Below, piece after piece: positions 34,027 through 44,284 of a stretch of DNA of 64,000 nucleotides. The stretch is taken from contig JAUKTV010000001.1 of NCBI GenBank assembly GCA_030549205.1, positions 2,542,001 to 2,606,000 on the forward strand, read 5' to 3'. Position 1 is the first letter of the stretch; every line of letters starts with the position of its first letter. The notes beneath the pieces were generated by a model, which searched no databases, was not told the origin of the DNA, and was given only the letters and a program-made list of their open reading frames with translations. This stretch comes from Apiosordaria backusii. Its lineage: Eukaryota; Ascomycota; Sordariomycetes; Sordariales; Lasiosphaeriaceae. The position numbers were made by a program, and so were the translations under genes.

Positions 34027-34826
34027 TTAATGGCAAGCAGTCTCCTTTGCTACGGTTGTCTGGCCGCCGAAGAAGAGGTAGCCGAGGCCGGCACCGAGGG
34101 AGACGGCGAGCATGACCCAGCCGTTGTAGGTCATGAAGATGAGCCTTGTTTTTTTGGTCAGTCTCATCTGTCCTATTTGTGGCTGTGGAGGGAGGCGAGT
34201 GAGGACTCACATAATCATAAAAGCATAAAAGTTCTGCACCGCATACAGCACGCTCTTGACGACGTGCGCCCGCTTGGTGATCTCATCTCTGTTCTGGCCT
34301 GTAATCACGGCGCCAAAAAAGGGGGCTGTCTCAGCATCTTGTTCGTTTTCTTGGTCCTCATGGTCATCATGATCCTGGTATTGAGACTCGATTTCTCCTT
34401 TTCAGATGCAGAGAAAAAAATTGGATTACGTCTCAGCCTAGGAAATATATGGGGAATGAGAGATGAGAAAAACTTACGAGGGACGGAGTTGGCACGCTTG
34501 GTGACGGCGGATTCATAGCGGCGGATGCCTTCGCGGAGGGCTTCGTAGCCGGCGCCGAGGGCGACGATGGCGAGGAGGGAGACGAAGAGGGAGAAGGTGG
34601 AGGAGATGTGCCATTGGCGGAAGACGATGCAGAGGTTGGTGGTGTCCCAGGTGAAGAGCATCTGTTTGAGGGTTAGTAGGTGGTGAGATGAGGGGAGGGG
34701 GGATGAGTAAGGGGTACTGACGTTCATGTTGCACATGTTGTCCGCACCGCCGTGATCACCGTGGCCGGTGTGGGCGGAGTGGTCCATCATTTGGTGGTGG
34801 GAGTGGTCGTGGTGGGAGTGATCCAT
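34027..34826 (-). CDS. Ctr-family copper transporter
   Basis: Four exons: 34826-34722, 34661-34478, 34397-34211 and 34144-34027, giving 197 residues, all phases consistent. The His/Met-rich N-terminus (MDHSHHDHSHHQMMDHS) binds copper before import. Three membrane segments follow: FSLFVSLLAIVALGAGYEAL; AFMIMLIFMTYNGWVML, with the M-x3-M pore motif in MLIFM; and LAVSLGAGLGYLFFG, with the GxxxG packing motif. This is the full plan of a high-affinity trimeric Cu(I) transporter; a plasma-membrane or vacuolar location cannot be told apart. The loop between segments 1 and 2 is Asp/Glu/Gln-rich. The gene diverges from BNA1 across 714 bp. Confidence 0.93.
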
Positions 34827-35540
34827 TTTCAATTTTTTTCTAGCTCTATGAAGGAGAGAACGAGACAAATGAAGATCCTAAGAAAAAAGAGACTGGTGTA
34901 TCATTAATTGACCACGGAGAACTGAGCGTGTAGTGAGCAAGTTCTCAGTTGATACCGAGGGTTCAAGCAAGCAAGCGCAGGAAATCTGTCCGAACGATTG
35001 GAACGAAACAGAACGCGAGCAGGGGTCGGTTGATCCATGCGCGGCGCCCCACTTTTGATAATCAGTTGCTGTCCGGGAGGAAGCTGCAGCGGCGTCTGCC
35101 CACCCACAGCGGGCTCGGCATTGTCTCGGGCGCGGGGCAAGACCTGGAAAGGGTTCCATGATGGCGGGGTTGATGACGGAGGGAATTCTGGGAATGGATA
35201 CCTATTCACAAGGCTCAACGGTTTTTTATTCCTTGAATATCTACAAAGTTTGAACAGGGAGATATCTATTCTGAGTTGTGGCCCACGGAATCAGACTTTA
35301 GTTGAACAGTAGCCCGGTGGGTGATATTTCCAGTTGCATAATCATAAGTGAAGCTCTCATCTGAACTCATAAGCAAGCAAGCTCCCAAGCTCCCGATGAT
35401 ACCCGCTTCTCATTGCTGAGTGACCGTAATTCATATTCGCTCACTCAGCCATCTCATAACTCTCACATTGTGATTCATCATTCATATTATTTGCTAATAC
35501 TGACCCTCGCCATTAGCTTCAGTTTACAACATCCATCAAA
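34827..35540. promoter_or_regulatory. Shared divergent promoter of the Ctr gene and BNA1
   Basis: 714 bp between opposite start codons. I could not find a convincing copper-response element by eye. Confidence 0.6.
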
Positions 35541-36230
35541 ATGCTCTCCCAACCCATCAACCTGCCGAAATGGTCAGTCTTCTCCTCCCTACCGCCAGTT
35601 TCTCATATATTCACCTGGACTAACATCTCCCAGGCTCGAGGAAAACTCCCACCTCCTCAAGCCCCCCATCAACAACTACTGCGTCTACAACGAGGGCTTC
35701 ACCGTCATGGTAACTCAACCCCTCTCCCATCTCTAGTCTCTAGTTACTAACACATCCTTTAGATAGTAGGCGGCCCCAACGCCCGCACCGACTACCACAT
35801 CAACCAAACCCCCGAGTGGTTCTACCAATACCGCGGCGCCATGCTCCTCAAAGTCGTCGACCCCTCCATCACCTCCCCCAACAACCCCGCCGACAAATTC
35901 AAAGACATCATCATCCGCCAAGGCGAGATGTTCCTCCTCCCGCCCAACACCCCTCACAACCCCGTCCGCTTTGCCGATACCGTTGGCATCGTCCTCGAGC
36001 AAAAGCGCCCAGAGGGGAGCATCGACCGGATGAGGTGGTATTGTCAAAAGTGTCACGAGATTGTCCACGAGGCGAGCTTTCACTGCACGGACTTGGGGAC
36101 GCAGATTAAAGCCGCGGTGGAGGATTTTAAGGAGAGTGAGGAGAAGAGGAGGTGTAAGAAGTGCGGGGAGGTGGCGGGGTGGAAGCCGGAGGGGGGGAGT
36201 TTGAGGGATCCTAATTTGGATGAGGCTTGA
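35541..36230 (+). CDS. BNA1: 3-hydroxyanthranilate 3,4-dioxygenase
   Basis: Three exons: 35541-35572, 35634-35709 and 35763-36230, giving 191 residues. The enzyme opens the ring of 3-hydroxyanthranilate on the kynurenine route to quinolinate and NAD (family knowledge). The cupin metal ligands are visible as His48, Glu54 and His101, with substrate-binding Arg44 and Arg105 in matching positions. The C-terminal rubredoxin-like site of microbial and fungal enzymes is present as CQKC and CKKC. Both introns have CTAAC-type branch sites. It converges on the FAHD1-like gene with 65 bp between stop codons, so their 3' untranslated regions probably overlap. Confidence 0.96.
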
Positions 36231-36295
36231 TTTTTGTTATTTAGTTCTACATGGCTGGGTGTATATGTTCAAATATACAAGAGATTTGTGCTGTC

Positions 36296-37147
36296 TCAAG
36301 TCTCTCCATACTGATACGCCCCAGTTGACTCCTCCACTTGCACCTCAATCTTGGCCTCCTCTAGCTCCTTCCCGCCAATTCTAATTCCGGCTTTCATCAC
36401 ATCTCCAGGAACAACCGGGCCGACGCCCTTGGGGGTACCAGTGAGGATGATATCACCTGGATTCAGAGTCATGACCTTGGAGATGTCCCCGAGAATCTTG
36501 GGAATGCGGAAGAGCATCAGCTCGGTGGAGTCCTGCTGCTGGACCTTGTCGTTGACGGTGAGGTAGAGCTCGATGTTGTGCGGGTCAGGGATGGCCGACT
36601 TGTTGATGACGTTGCTGACGGGGAGGAAGGTGTCGAAGCCTTTGCAGATGTCCCAGGGGAGGCCCTTCTTCTTGGCTTCGTTTTGGACGTTGCGGGCGGT
36701 CATGTCGATGCTGAGGGCGTAGCCTTTATGAGGGTGAGTTTATGTTAGATTTATACAGTAAAGGTAGGAGTTGAAACTGACTGTCAATGGCATCCAGAGC
36801 GGCCTTGTCATCATTCCCATCAAAGTCCTTGATACGCTTGCCGAGGATCAGGGCAAGCTCGACTTCATAGTGGAGATCAACACCCTTGGGGCGGACGACC
36901 GGGCCTTCGCCGGGGGGTAGGATGGACGAGGAAGGCTTCAGGAAGAAGAAGGGCTGCTTGGGACGGGTATTGTTGAGCTCAGCGATGTGATCCCTGATTC
37001 AGTTAGCATCCAAATATGTAAAATGAGATATCCGAGGGGCACACACGCATAGTTGCGGCCAATGCACACGACCTTGCCTGCTTTTTTGAGGGATGCCATT
37101 GTGGTTGCGTTTGTGGCCGTAGCCAGACCTCTGCGGAAGATCATCAT
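36296..37147 (-). CDS. FAHD1-like fumarylacetoacetate hydrolase family protein
   Basis: Three exons: 37147-37047, 36993-36782 and 36723-36296, giving 246 residues. FAHD1-type enzymes hydrolyse acylpyruvates or decarboxylate oxaloacetate in mitochondria (family knowledge). Metal-binding acidic residues appear in LHYEVELALILG, and SIDMTARNVQ and GDIILTGTPKGVGPV are family signatures. The N-terminus (MIFRRGLATATNATTM) is basic and Ser/Thr/Ala-rich, consistent with a mitochondrial targeting peptide; ATG 37147 and the adjacent ATG 37144 are both possible starts. Which of the two reactions dominates cannot be read from sequence. Confidence 0.93.
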
Positions 37148-38668
37148 CTTTTCTATTTCTTTCCCCGCGTTAAGGGGCTGGAAATAACCGGTCTTTTATA
37201 TGCAGGTCCAAGGTGTGTCTGGATGTATGGTAACCCCCCTCCTTCAAGTGAGAGATCCCGTCTTGTGGTTAGGAGAGCTTGGTTCGGGTCAATTGGTCAA
37301 TTGGCTGAGTTTGAGTAACCAATCCCAACAGCAGCAATGGAAGGCCCGGAAGGAATGTCAGCCCGGTTGGGAAAAGAGTGTTGAGAGATGCTGACGATGG
37401 GAATAACACTCTCGTTGTGACTCGGTCAATACCGAGGAAAGACGATATCTTAGTATTAGGATATCAGCTACTCTCTAAAACCCTAGTTTTGCTTCAATCG
37501 AGAAGTTCATGCTTCAATTGAAGCAATAGTGGATATGTGGAGCTGAGTAGTAGCACCAGCTTGCAATTGCTCACTGTCAGTGTCATCCTTGACCTAGCAT
37601 ATCTGCCACTGCGACATCGGTCTGCTTCTAAATCAAGACACAAGGTCTCGTGCTCATGTTGATAAGGACTAGAAGAGTGAGTCTGTCTGTGATACGCAGC
37701 TTCTCGCTCTCCAAATTCCAACTCGAAACTGTACGACACATGGCACATACAAGTGTGACCAAGACCGGCCTTGGCCCGTGTTGAGGTCAAGATCATGACA
37801 AGAGAGCTTATGAAGCACGGATTTCGAACACAGTGAGCAACTCGCCCCTGACACGGCCCGGCTCAGCCTGGCCACCTTTGACAAAGAGCTCACTGTCGGT
37901 CTCAGCATTTGCCGACGTACATACGCAGTCCAGGCGATGAAACCCCCGTGGTGGTGGTCCTCGATCGCCACGGAAGGAGCGGAAACGGCGTAAACGGCGG
38001 GGCATATTCTCGCCCAGTCAATGTTCAAAGAGATAACAAACAGCCCTAGTCAACATGGACTGTCTTTCCCATCGAAAAAAGATCGCAAAAGAACAAGCAG
38101 AGATGCCGTGCCCGGTGATGCCTTGCAGGGTAAATGTGCGGGGGACCCCACGCAAGAGACAAATGGAATTTGCCGACCCCCTGTTCGGATCGCAGGGGAC
38201 CGGGACCCCACCAATCTTCAGTGGACAAAGCCAAAGCTTAGCACTGGGGGCCAGTGCTGACCTGCATCCCAGCGACTCAGCCTGCTGCTGAAGAAGAGCA
38301 ACCCGCGCCGTTTGGAGATAGGTAGCCCGCACACCCTCTCCCTCCCATCTTCCAGTCGGCTTCGTTGGCAACCAGCTGGACAATGGTGAGAGCATAAAAC
38401 TGCGGCTGTTCTCTTTCGCCTCACCCGGAAAATCTCGGTTTTGTGACACCACACACCACACACCGTTAAACAGGATTTCCATATCTCCAAAGGCCACGGA
38501 ATCCACAGCAAAGACGTCACAGCCTGCATTCTTCGACCTCACCTCCGGCCCTTTGACAACCCGTCGAGACAAAGCAGCCTTATTGTTTTTGCCCTTGCAA
38601 TTTTCACATCATTACATGCTCCAGAAACAACAGCAAAATTATCACCGTTCTCGGAGACAGCCTCAGCC
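37148..38668. other. Divergent spacer, FAHD1-like gene to the 38.7 kb gene
   Basis: 1.5 kb with no supported gene. A 14-bp palindrome GCTTCAATTGAAGC lies at 37511-37524, preceded 20 bp upstream by a near copy of its left half. Confidence 0.6.
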
Positions 38669-39414
38669 ATGGAGAGCATTCAACTGGCGCAGATGCTAGC
38701 TGACCTCAGCGACTTAAATGCAGCTGTAAGTATATATACCCACGGGCGCGTGCTGTCAAAAGACATGAGAACCTTGCTAAATTTTCGCCACAGCAGGAAG
38801 CTTCGGCCGCTGTCGCTCTGGTAAACGCCAACAAAAACCTCAACCACCCCACCACCACTACCCCTTCCGACGCCAGCCAACCCTCTGATCTGGTACGGCC
38901 ACCCATCCGCCCAGGCCAGCGGAACCATCAACGCACCGGTTCCGCCGGCTCCTTGGGTTCTACTTCTTTCCTTTCCCGTACCGCCTCGCCGGCCAAGTTT
39001 GACAAGTACGGTCGTCGCATTCTCACACCGCCCAATACACGAGCCAACTCTTCATATGGATCGATACCTGGAACGCCCCGTGGAGAGGTGAGCAGTATTC
39101 CTGGCCAACTCTCAAGGCTTGATTTCTGCCTCAATCACTCTTCGGTCCCGATGCTAAAAAGCCGTTCTCTTGAATCAAAGCAGATAAGCGATGACGACGT
39201 CGACCGAGCTGGCTCCCTCATGGCCCTGTACGAGATCCGCGCGAAGTTGAAGGACCAAGATAACCGAAGCTTGCTCAAGCTGAGAGAAAAGATTACGGCG
39301 TTGCAGAATGCGAGACTACAACAGGAAAGGCTTGAGAAGGGCCCTTCCTCGCTAACAGGGCTTGCCGGAGAAAATGGTAACAAGTCGAGGTACAGTTATC
39401 CCAAGAACTCATGA
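38669..39414 (+). CDS. Small fungal protein of unknown function
   Basis: Three exons: 38669-38725, 38794-39087 and 39184-39414, giving 193 residues. No known domain is recognised. The middle part is Ser/Thr/Pro-rich with TASPAKFDKYGRRILTPP and SSYGSIPGTPRG, which look like short conserved, phosphorylatable motifs. The end is helical (DVDRAGSLMALYEIRAKLKDQDNRSLLKLREKI). The second acceptor is a NAGNAG site (CAGCAG, 38791-38796), which would add or drop one Gln. The second intron is 96 nt, a multiple of three and stop-free, so retention keeps the frame. Confidence 0.7.
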
Positions 39415-40317
39415 GGCTCAGACAGCGCGTCCACCCGAAAGAAAACCAACGGGTAGCTGCTTCAACGGGGTAGCTCGGAGGAACTCTCATTTTTCACCCA
39501 CAGCAGCACCCATTATTCATATATGGCGTTATTATGGAGTTTAGGCCAGGCAAGCTCATGCAGTACAGCCTCCTGGGATAGGGAATCATGAATGGGGGTA
39601 ATGGAACGATTTTGTATTGGAACATGCATTTGATTTTTTTGCGAGGAGAGACAAAACTGGTGTGAAGAATCGCGGAAGGAATAACAGCACTGTCCTTACA
39701 GCTACGTTGTTTGATTTTCTTGTTGCTGAAAGCTATTCATGTACATACATACCGGTGTCATTGCGACAGTCTTGGCTTATTCACTACTTGTGGTTCTTGG
39801 TAGACTGTAAGACTATTCTTTCTAAATCGATACAGCGGAGGACGATTTTGGCTTCTTACTTCCGTTCTTCTTGATGATGAGTGAAATCTACGGTGAGAGA
39901 AGGACACACGACAGTCTTCCTGTCACAGTTAGAGAGGTGGTCGTTGTTGATTGCCCCGCACTCGCTAGCATCCAGCATCTCAACCCCTGTCCCCGGCCCC
40001 TCTTGGCACCGCTCCGCTGGCCTCAAGTGGAGACGGCCCGTAAATCGCGTCCCCACTTTTTGTTTCTTCCCTGCTGCTTGCTCAAACAGATTCTTTTCGG
40101 GAGCGCGTCACGACAGACGTCCAATCTTTCTTCGGTGGACGAGACCACGACTGCCGACAATTTCCTTCATCCAGGTATTGAGTCTGTCGCTTCTGTCTTT
40201 ATCTAGTTATAGCGTCAGTTTTTTCATCACCGCCAGGCCAACCAATTACACCTACAGCCTCAGCAAACCAACCCAAATTACGGCAGCCCGAGAGACCAAA
40301 CAGCAACCACAGCAGCC
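39415..40317. other. Spacer before the PWI/SR gene
   Basis: 3' sequence of the 193-residue gene, then a leader-like region. No gene seen. Confidence 0.6.
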
Positions 40318-42055
40318 ATGGCGACAGGCGTCGACGCAAAGCTCCTCAAGAGCACGAAATTCCCACCAGAATTTAACCAAAAGGTCGACATGACAAAAGT
40401 CAATCTTCAGGTTATGAAAAAGTCAGTCAACCCTGTCATAGCCTGCCTATCTGACTGTTTACTAACATCCAAACAGATGGATCGCAGGCCGCATAACCGA
40501 AATCCTCTCCAACGAAGACGACGTCGTCATCGAGCTCGTCTTCAACCTCATTGAATCCGCCCGCCACCCCGACATCAAGGCTCTTCAGATCCAGCTCACT
40601 GGCTTCCTCGACAAGGACACGCCCGGCTTTTGCAAGGAGATGTGGGGCTTGCTGCTGAGCGCGCAGGATTCTCCCCAAGGTGTGCCGAAGGAACTGTTGG
40701 AGGCGAAGAAGCTGGAGCTCTTGCAGGAAAAGAGGGAGCAGGAGGAGGCGAGGCAGAAGAGGGAGGATAGTGAGAATCAGAGGAGGGACAGCTTCCAGAG
40801 GGGCTTTGGCGGGAGAGGGGATAGAGCGGATAGGGGGAGAGGTGCTGGAGGGCCGAGGGGAGGGGGCAGATTGGGAGGTGATTCTTGGAGGGGTCCGGGT
40901 GGGAGGGATGATAGAGACCGGCCTTTTGGGAGGGGCAGGGGAGGGGATGAGAGACGGTCGAGGTCTCCGCCGAGATATCGGGACCGTGGTGGAAGAGGGG
41001 GACCGAGGGGTGGACTAAGGGATTCATATGTCCCGGGCGGACGGGGTAGTTCACCGTTTCGCCGTGGTGGAAGAGGGGCGGGGGATAGGCGGGATGATAG
41101 ACGGAGAAGGTCGAGGTCGCGCACACGGTCGCCCTCTGCGCGCTCGGCTTCGTCTCGTTCTCGGTCTAGATCTCGATCTCTCTCTCGCAGCCTTAGTGTG
41201 GATGGAAAAAGACGGACATTGTCGCGATCAGCTAGTCCCCCTCGCAGACGCCGTCGATCTCGCTCACCACTTCCCTACAGAGATACAGCCAAAAGACGTC
41301 GCTCCCCTCCCCGCGGCGCTGACCGCCGTAGTCGGTCTCGATCAGCAGCTTCAGAACGTGCCTCACCTTCGCCAAAGCGCCGCCGTTATTCTCCGTCTAG
41401 CACCCGGAGCAGAAGTCGGAGCCGCAGCCGCTCTCGCAGTCTAACGCGTAGTCCGTCCAGGACCCGAAATCGGCGGTACAGTCGGTCTTCTTCGTATTCT
41501 TCAAGATCCTCTCGCTACTCACGGTCTCTTAGCCGAAGCCGAAGCCCTCCCCCGAGACGGTCAAGGCATGGAAGCCGGAGCGCCTACCCCGACATCAAGC
41601 GACATCGGAGCAGGAGCCGCTCTCGCAGTGCGAGCCGTAGCATTAGTCCTGCTAGCTCTTACGCCGGTGGCGGACGACGTCGATCTCGTTCCCGTTCTCC
41701 GCGCCGTCGCTCTCGTGATGGAAGACGTAGCTACAGTGGTTCAAGGGATAGAAGAGGAGGACGTAGCAGGGCTTCTTCCGCATCTACAAATATTTCCAAG
41801 CGGGACAGATCGGCTGATGGTTCAGGCGCTGAAAACAGACCCCGAGCTACCCATGATGACCCAGCGGTGTTGAACCCAGAGCAGGTAGGGTTGCCACAGA
41901 TACTTTGAACTTTTTGCAAGAGCGATGACTAACTTTTGCTTATGCTACAGGAGTCCAAGATGGACAGTGAACAGCGGGAGAAGGAGCTGAAGGAGAAGAT
42001 CAAGAAGATGAGATCCTCAAGAAGTAGTGACGTGGTTGAGGCTAACGGTGCTTGA
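40318..42055 (+). CDS. PWI-domain Ser/Arg-rich splicing protein (SRRM1-like)
   Basis: Three exons: 40318-40421, 40477-41884 and 41951-42055, giving 538 residues. The N-terminal PWI domain (residues about 10-110, with KKWIAGRITEILSNEDDVV and GFLDKDTPGFCKEMWGLLL) binds nucleic acid in splicing coactivators. An RG-rich stretch follows, then a long RS domain with many SRSRS units, and a final short helix (EREKELKEKIKKM type). The plan is that of SRm160/SRRM1, a nuclear exon-junction and splicing factor (family knowledge). If the last intron is retained, translation ends at TGA 41906-41908 after seven extra residues, giving a slightly shorter isoform. Confidence 0.9.
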
Positions 42056-42726
42056 AGCTGTTTATCATTCATTGATTTATCCATCAAGCCATACAAAAAC
42101 AGAAGGGACATGAGAGGTCTTTGGGAGTTTGCGTTATCAAGGCGTTAAGGTTTGGAGGGCGGCTTTGTGAGAACTGCAAAATTCCCCAAAACATTGTCTG
42201 GCTTGTTTATCTGAGCATGTTTAGCAGCGTCTGTCTAGATCGTGTAGTGAACCGATAGCGGTGGTAATATAGAAAGGATGGGTATTTGCAACTCGTCACA
42301 AGGTCTGCTGTACTGTGGTGAATGACAAAGCCTGTTTGATACCTCCCCAGAATGTTGATTCGTGTGGTGGGAAGTAACTGCCCTGGACTGCTTCAGTGGA
42401 TGTTGGTGGCCTAATGAGGAGTGATATACGAGGTTGTGACTGCCTTCTATGCGCTGGGCTGTGGCTAAAGCATTTGAAATGCGCTTGCCTCAAGTTGAAG
42501 TTGCAGTGCAAGTAGAAGGAGAGCGCAGTAAGAGGCAGGAAGAGAGGTCTTGTATGCTCTGAGATAAAAGCCGTTTCCCAGCTGGAGGTCTCTTGAGCAG
42601 GAACTCAATCCAAACATCATCATCACACTTTATCGAGCTTCAGACTTCCCCACTGTTTATCATTTCAGCATACCTTTTGCTGCACTTCATTTTTGCCCGT
42701 CATAACATTCTTCCAGTTCGCACGGA
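42056..42726. other. Spacer after the PWI/SR gene
   Basis: No gene seen. Confidence 0.6.
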
Positions 42727-43116
42727 ATGGGCGTTTGGACAACAATCAAGAATATAATCGTGTGGGAGTGGAAAACCACCAAGAATATCGCCAAGTGGGG
42801 TATTGTTGGCTCTTGTCTTGTCATCAACATTGGCTGCGCCGTGTGGTATATGATTGTTTGTTGGGGTACCTTCTTCGTCTCGGGCTTGTGCGGTGTCAAT
42901 TTAGCGGACTTGATCTTGGGGTCTTTAAAGAGAAAGGAGAAACCCCCACAGCAGCAGCAACAGCAGCAGCAGCAGCAGCTCCTGGAGCCAGCACTATCGA
43001 CAGCACCCCTCGCGGCACCACCAGCGTATTCAAGTTACTCCCCATTCATTCCCGCTCCGGCTCCTCCACCTTCCGAGGCATACATGTCTGAATCCTCGCT
43101 CAACGACCTCGACTGA
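42727..43116 (+). CDS. Small unrecognised membrane protein with a Gln run
   Basis: A 129-residue frame from ATG 42727. The N-terminal half has Trp-rich amphipathic sequence (GVWTTIKNIIVWEWKTTKNI) followed by one or two hydrophobic segments (WGIVGSCLVINIGCAVWYMIV and TFFVSGLCGVNLADLIL). The C-terminal half is a run of about ten Gln and a Pro/Ala/Ser tail (PAPAPPPSEAYMSESS). No family is recognised and no intron is evident. It sits in a coding-looking stretch between two spliced genes, but transcription is not shown by sequence alone. Confidence 0.6.
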   Translation: MGVWTTIKNIIVWEWKTTKNIAKWGIVGSCLVINIGCAVWYMIVCWGTFFVSGLCGVNLADLILGSLKRKEKPPQQQQQQQQQQLLEPALSTAPLAAPPAYSSYSPFIPAPAPPPSEAYMSESSLNDLD

Positions 43117-43391
43117 TACCCGACGCGCGCCGCTCTGGGTTATGTCGTCTCCACGTCACACAATCAGCACTTTGACAAGAGAGGCGCAAACCGCCATTTC
43201 AACTTTTCGTCGCAGACCCACATAACTTTTTGCAGGGCGCATTTCAACGACCTCAACGCGCGCTTAATCGCAATTTGTACACGCTTCAACTTGCACCCCC
43301 TACGCGCTTTTTTCACGCACTCTCTTTACGCGTTTTTTTTTTTTTTTTTTCATTCATTTCAATCACCCATCACTTTGTTACACAACTAGCC

Positions 43392-44284
43392 ATGGCGACC
43401 GAGAACACGACCTCTTCCTCGGCTGGGGGAGGAGGAGCTACACCAAAACCTTTGGGGAATGGGAATGACAGCACACCGGTTAAGAGCGAGCCAGCAGCTG
43501 CGGGGGCAACAGGATCGGCGAATGGAGGAGGAGGGCAGTCGCAACAATTACAACAACCGCAACAAGAACAGCAACAAGCGGCGGCCGCGGCTGGGATCCC
43601 CTACTACGAGAAGCAGCGGGCCCAACTTAAGGAGTTGTTGGCCAGGAGGCGGGCGTTAGATAAGAGACTTGTTTGTTTCCCTTTTTTTCACTCTACACAG
43701 GTGATTGGCGTGGTGCTAACGGGGGATGATACAAACAGGCCGCCCAGGAAGAACACATCTACCAAAAGGAAACCGACTACCTCGAGTCGACACCGCACGG
43801 GAACATCATCATTGGGTTTGACAATTATGCCAAGGGTGGAAGTGGCGCTGGTCAGGGAGCAGGCCCTGCTGGATCGTCTTCTGCTGCACGAAGGAAAGGA
43901 GGAGGAGGTGGTGGTGGTGCGGGAGGGGGGATGCAAGGCGGGCTGCTGAGCGATGCGAACAGGGTCTTTTCGAGGAGCTCGATCAGTTACAACTTGGCGG
44001 CGCAGGTTCAGTTGGCTCAGCAGCAAGGGGGGGCTGATGGGGTTACGCCGGGATCTACGCCTGGGCCTACGCCGGTTAGTGGGAGTTTTGCTGGGGGTGA
44101 GAGTTCAAAGGTTGGGACGCCGACTAGTGCTGGTGGAGGGGGGAGTAAAGCGGGGAAGAAGGGGAATAACAAACGACCGGGGGGCGGGCAAAGGGGGAAT
44201 AACGGGGATGGTGATGGTGATAGTGAGACTGATTCCCGGGATGCTAAGAAGATTCGGACGGGTTTCGGGGCGGGGAGGAAGTGA
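43392..44284 (+). CDS. EAF6: EAF6 subunit of NuA4-type histone acetyltransferase
   Basis: Two exons, 43392-43670 and 43739-44284, 274 residues. The conserved core is formed across the splice: YYEKQRAQLKELLARRRALDK, then RLAAQEEHIYQKETDYLEST and GNIIIGFDNYAKG, the hallmark of Eaf6. Eaf6 is a small coiled-coil subunit shared by NuA4 and NuA3 acetyltransferase complexes (family knowledge). Flanks are long and low complexity: an Ala/Gly/Gln-rich N-terminus with Gln runs and a Gly/Ser/Thr-rich C-terminus ending in basic residues. The donor is GTTTGT, non-consensus after GT, while the branch (GCTAAC) and acceptor (ACAG) are typical. Confidence 0.92.

Noticed and set aside
8133..37147. Secondary-metabolite or virulence gene cluster
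   Set aside because: No backbone synthase, P450 set or cluster regulator; the genes are unrelated housekeeping functions.
38018..38572. 184-codon minus-strand frame in the spacer after the FAHD1-like gene
   Set aside because: Odd composition, no domain, no splice signals and overlapping open frames on the other strand.
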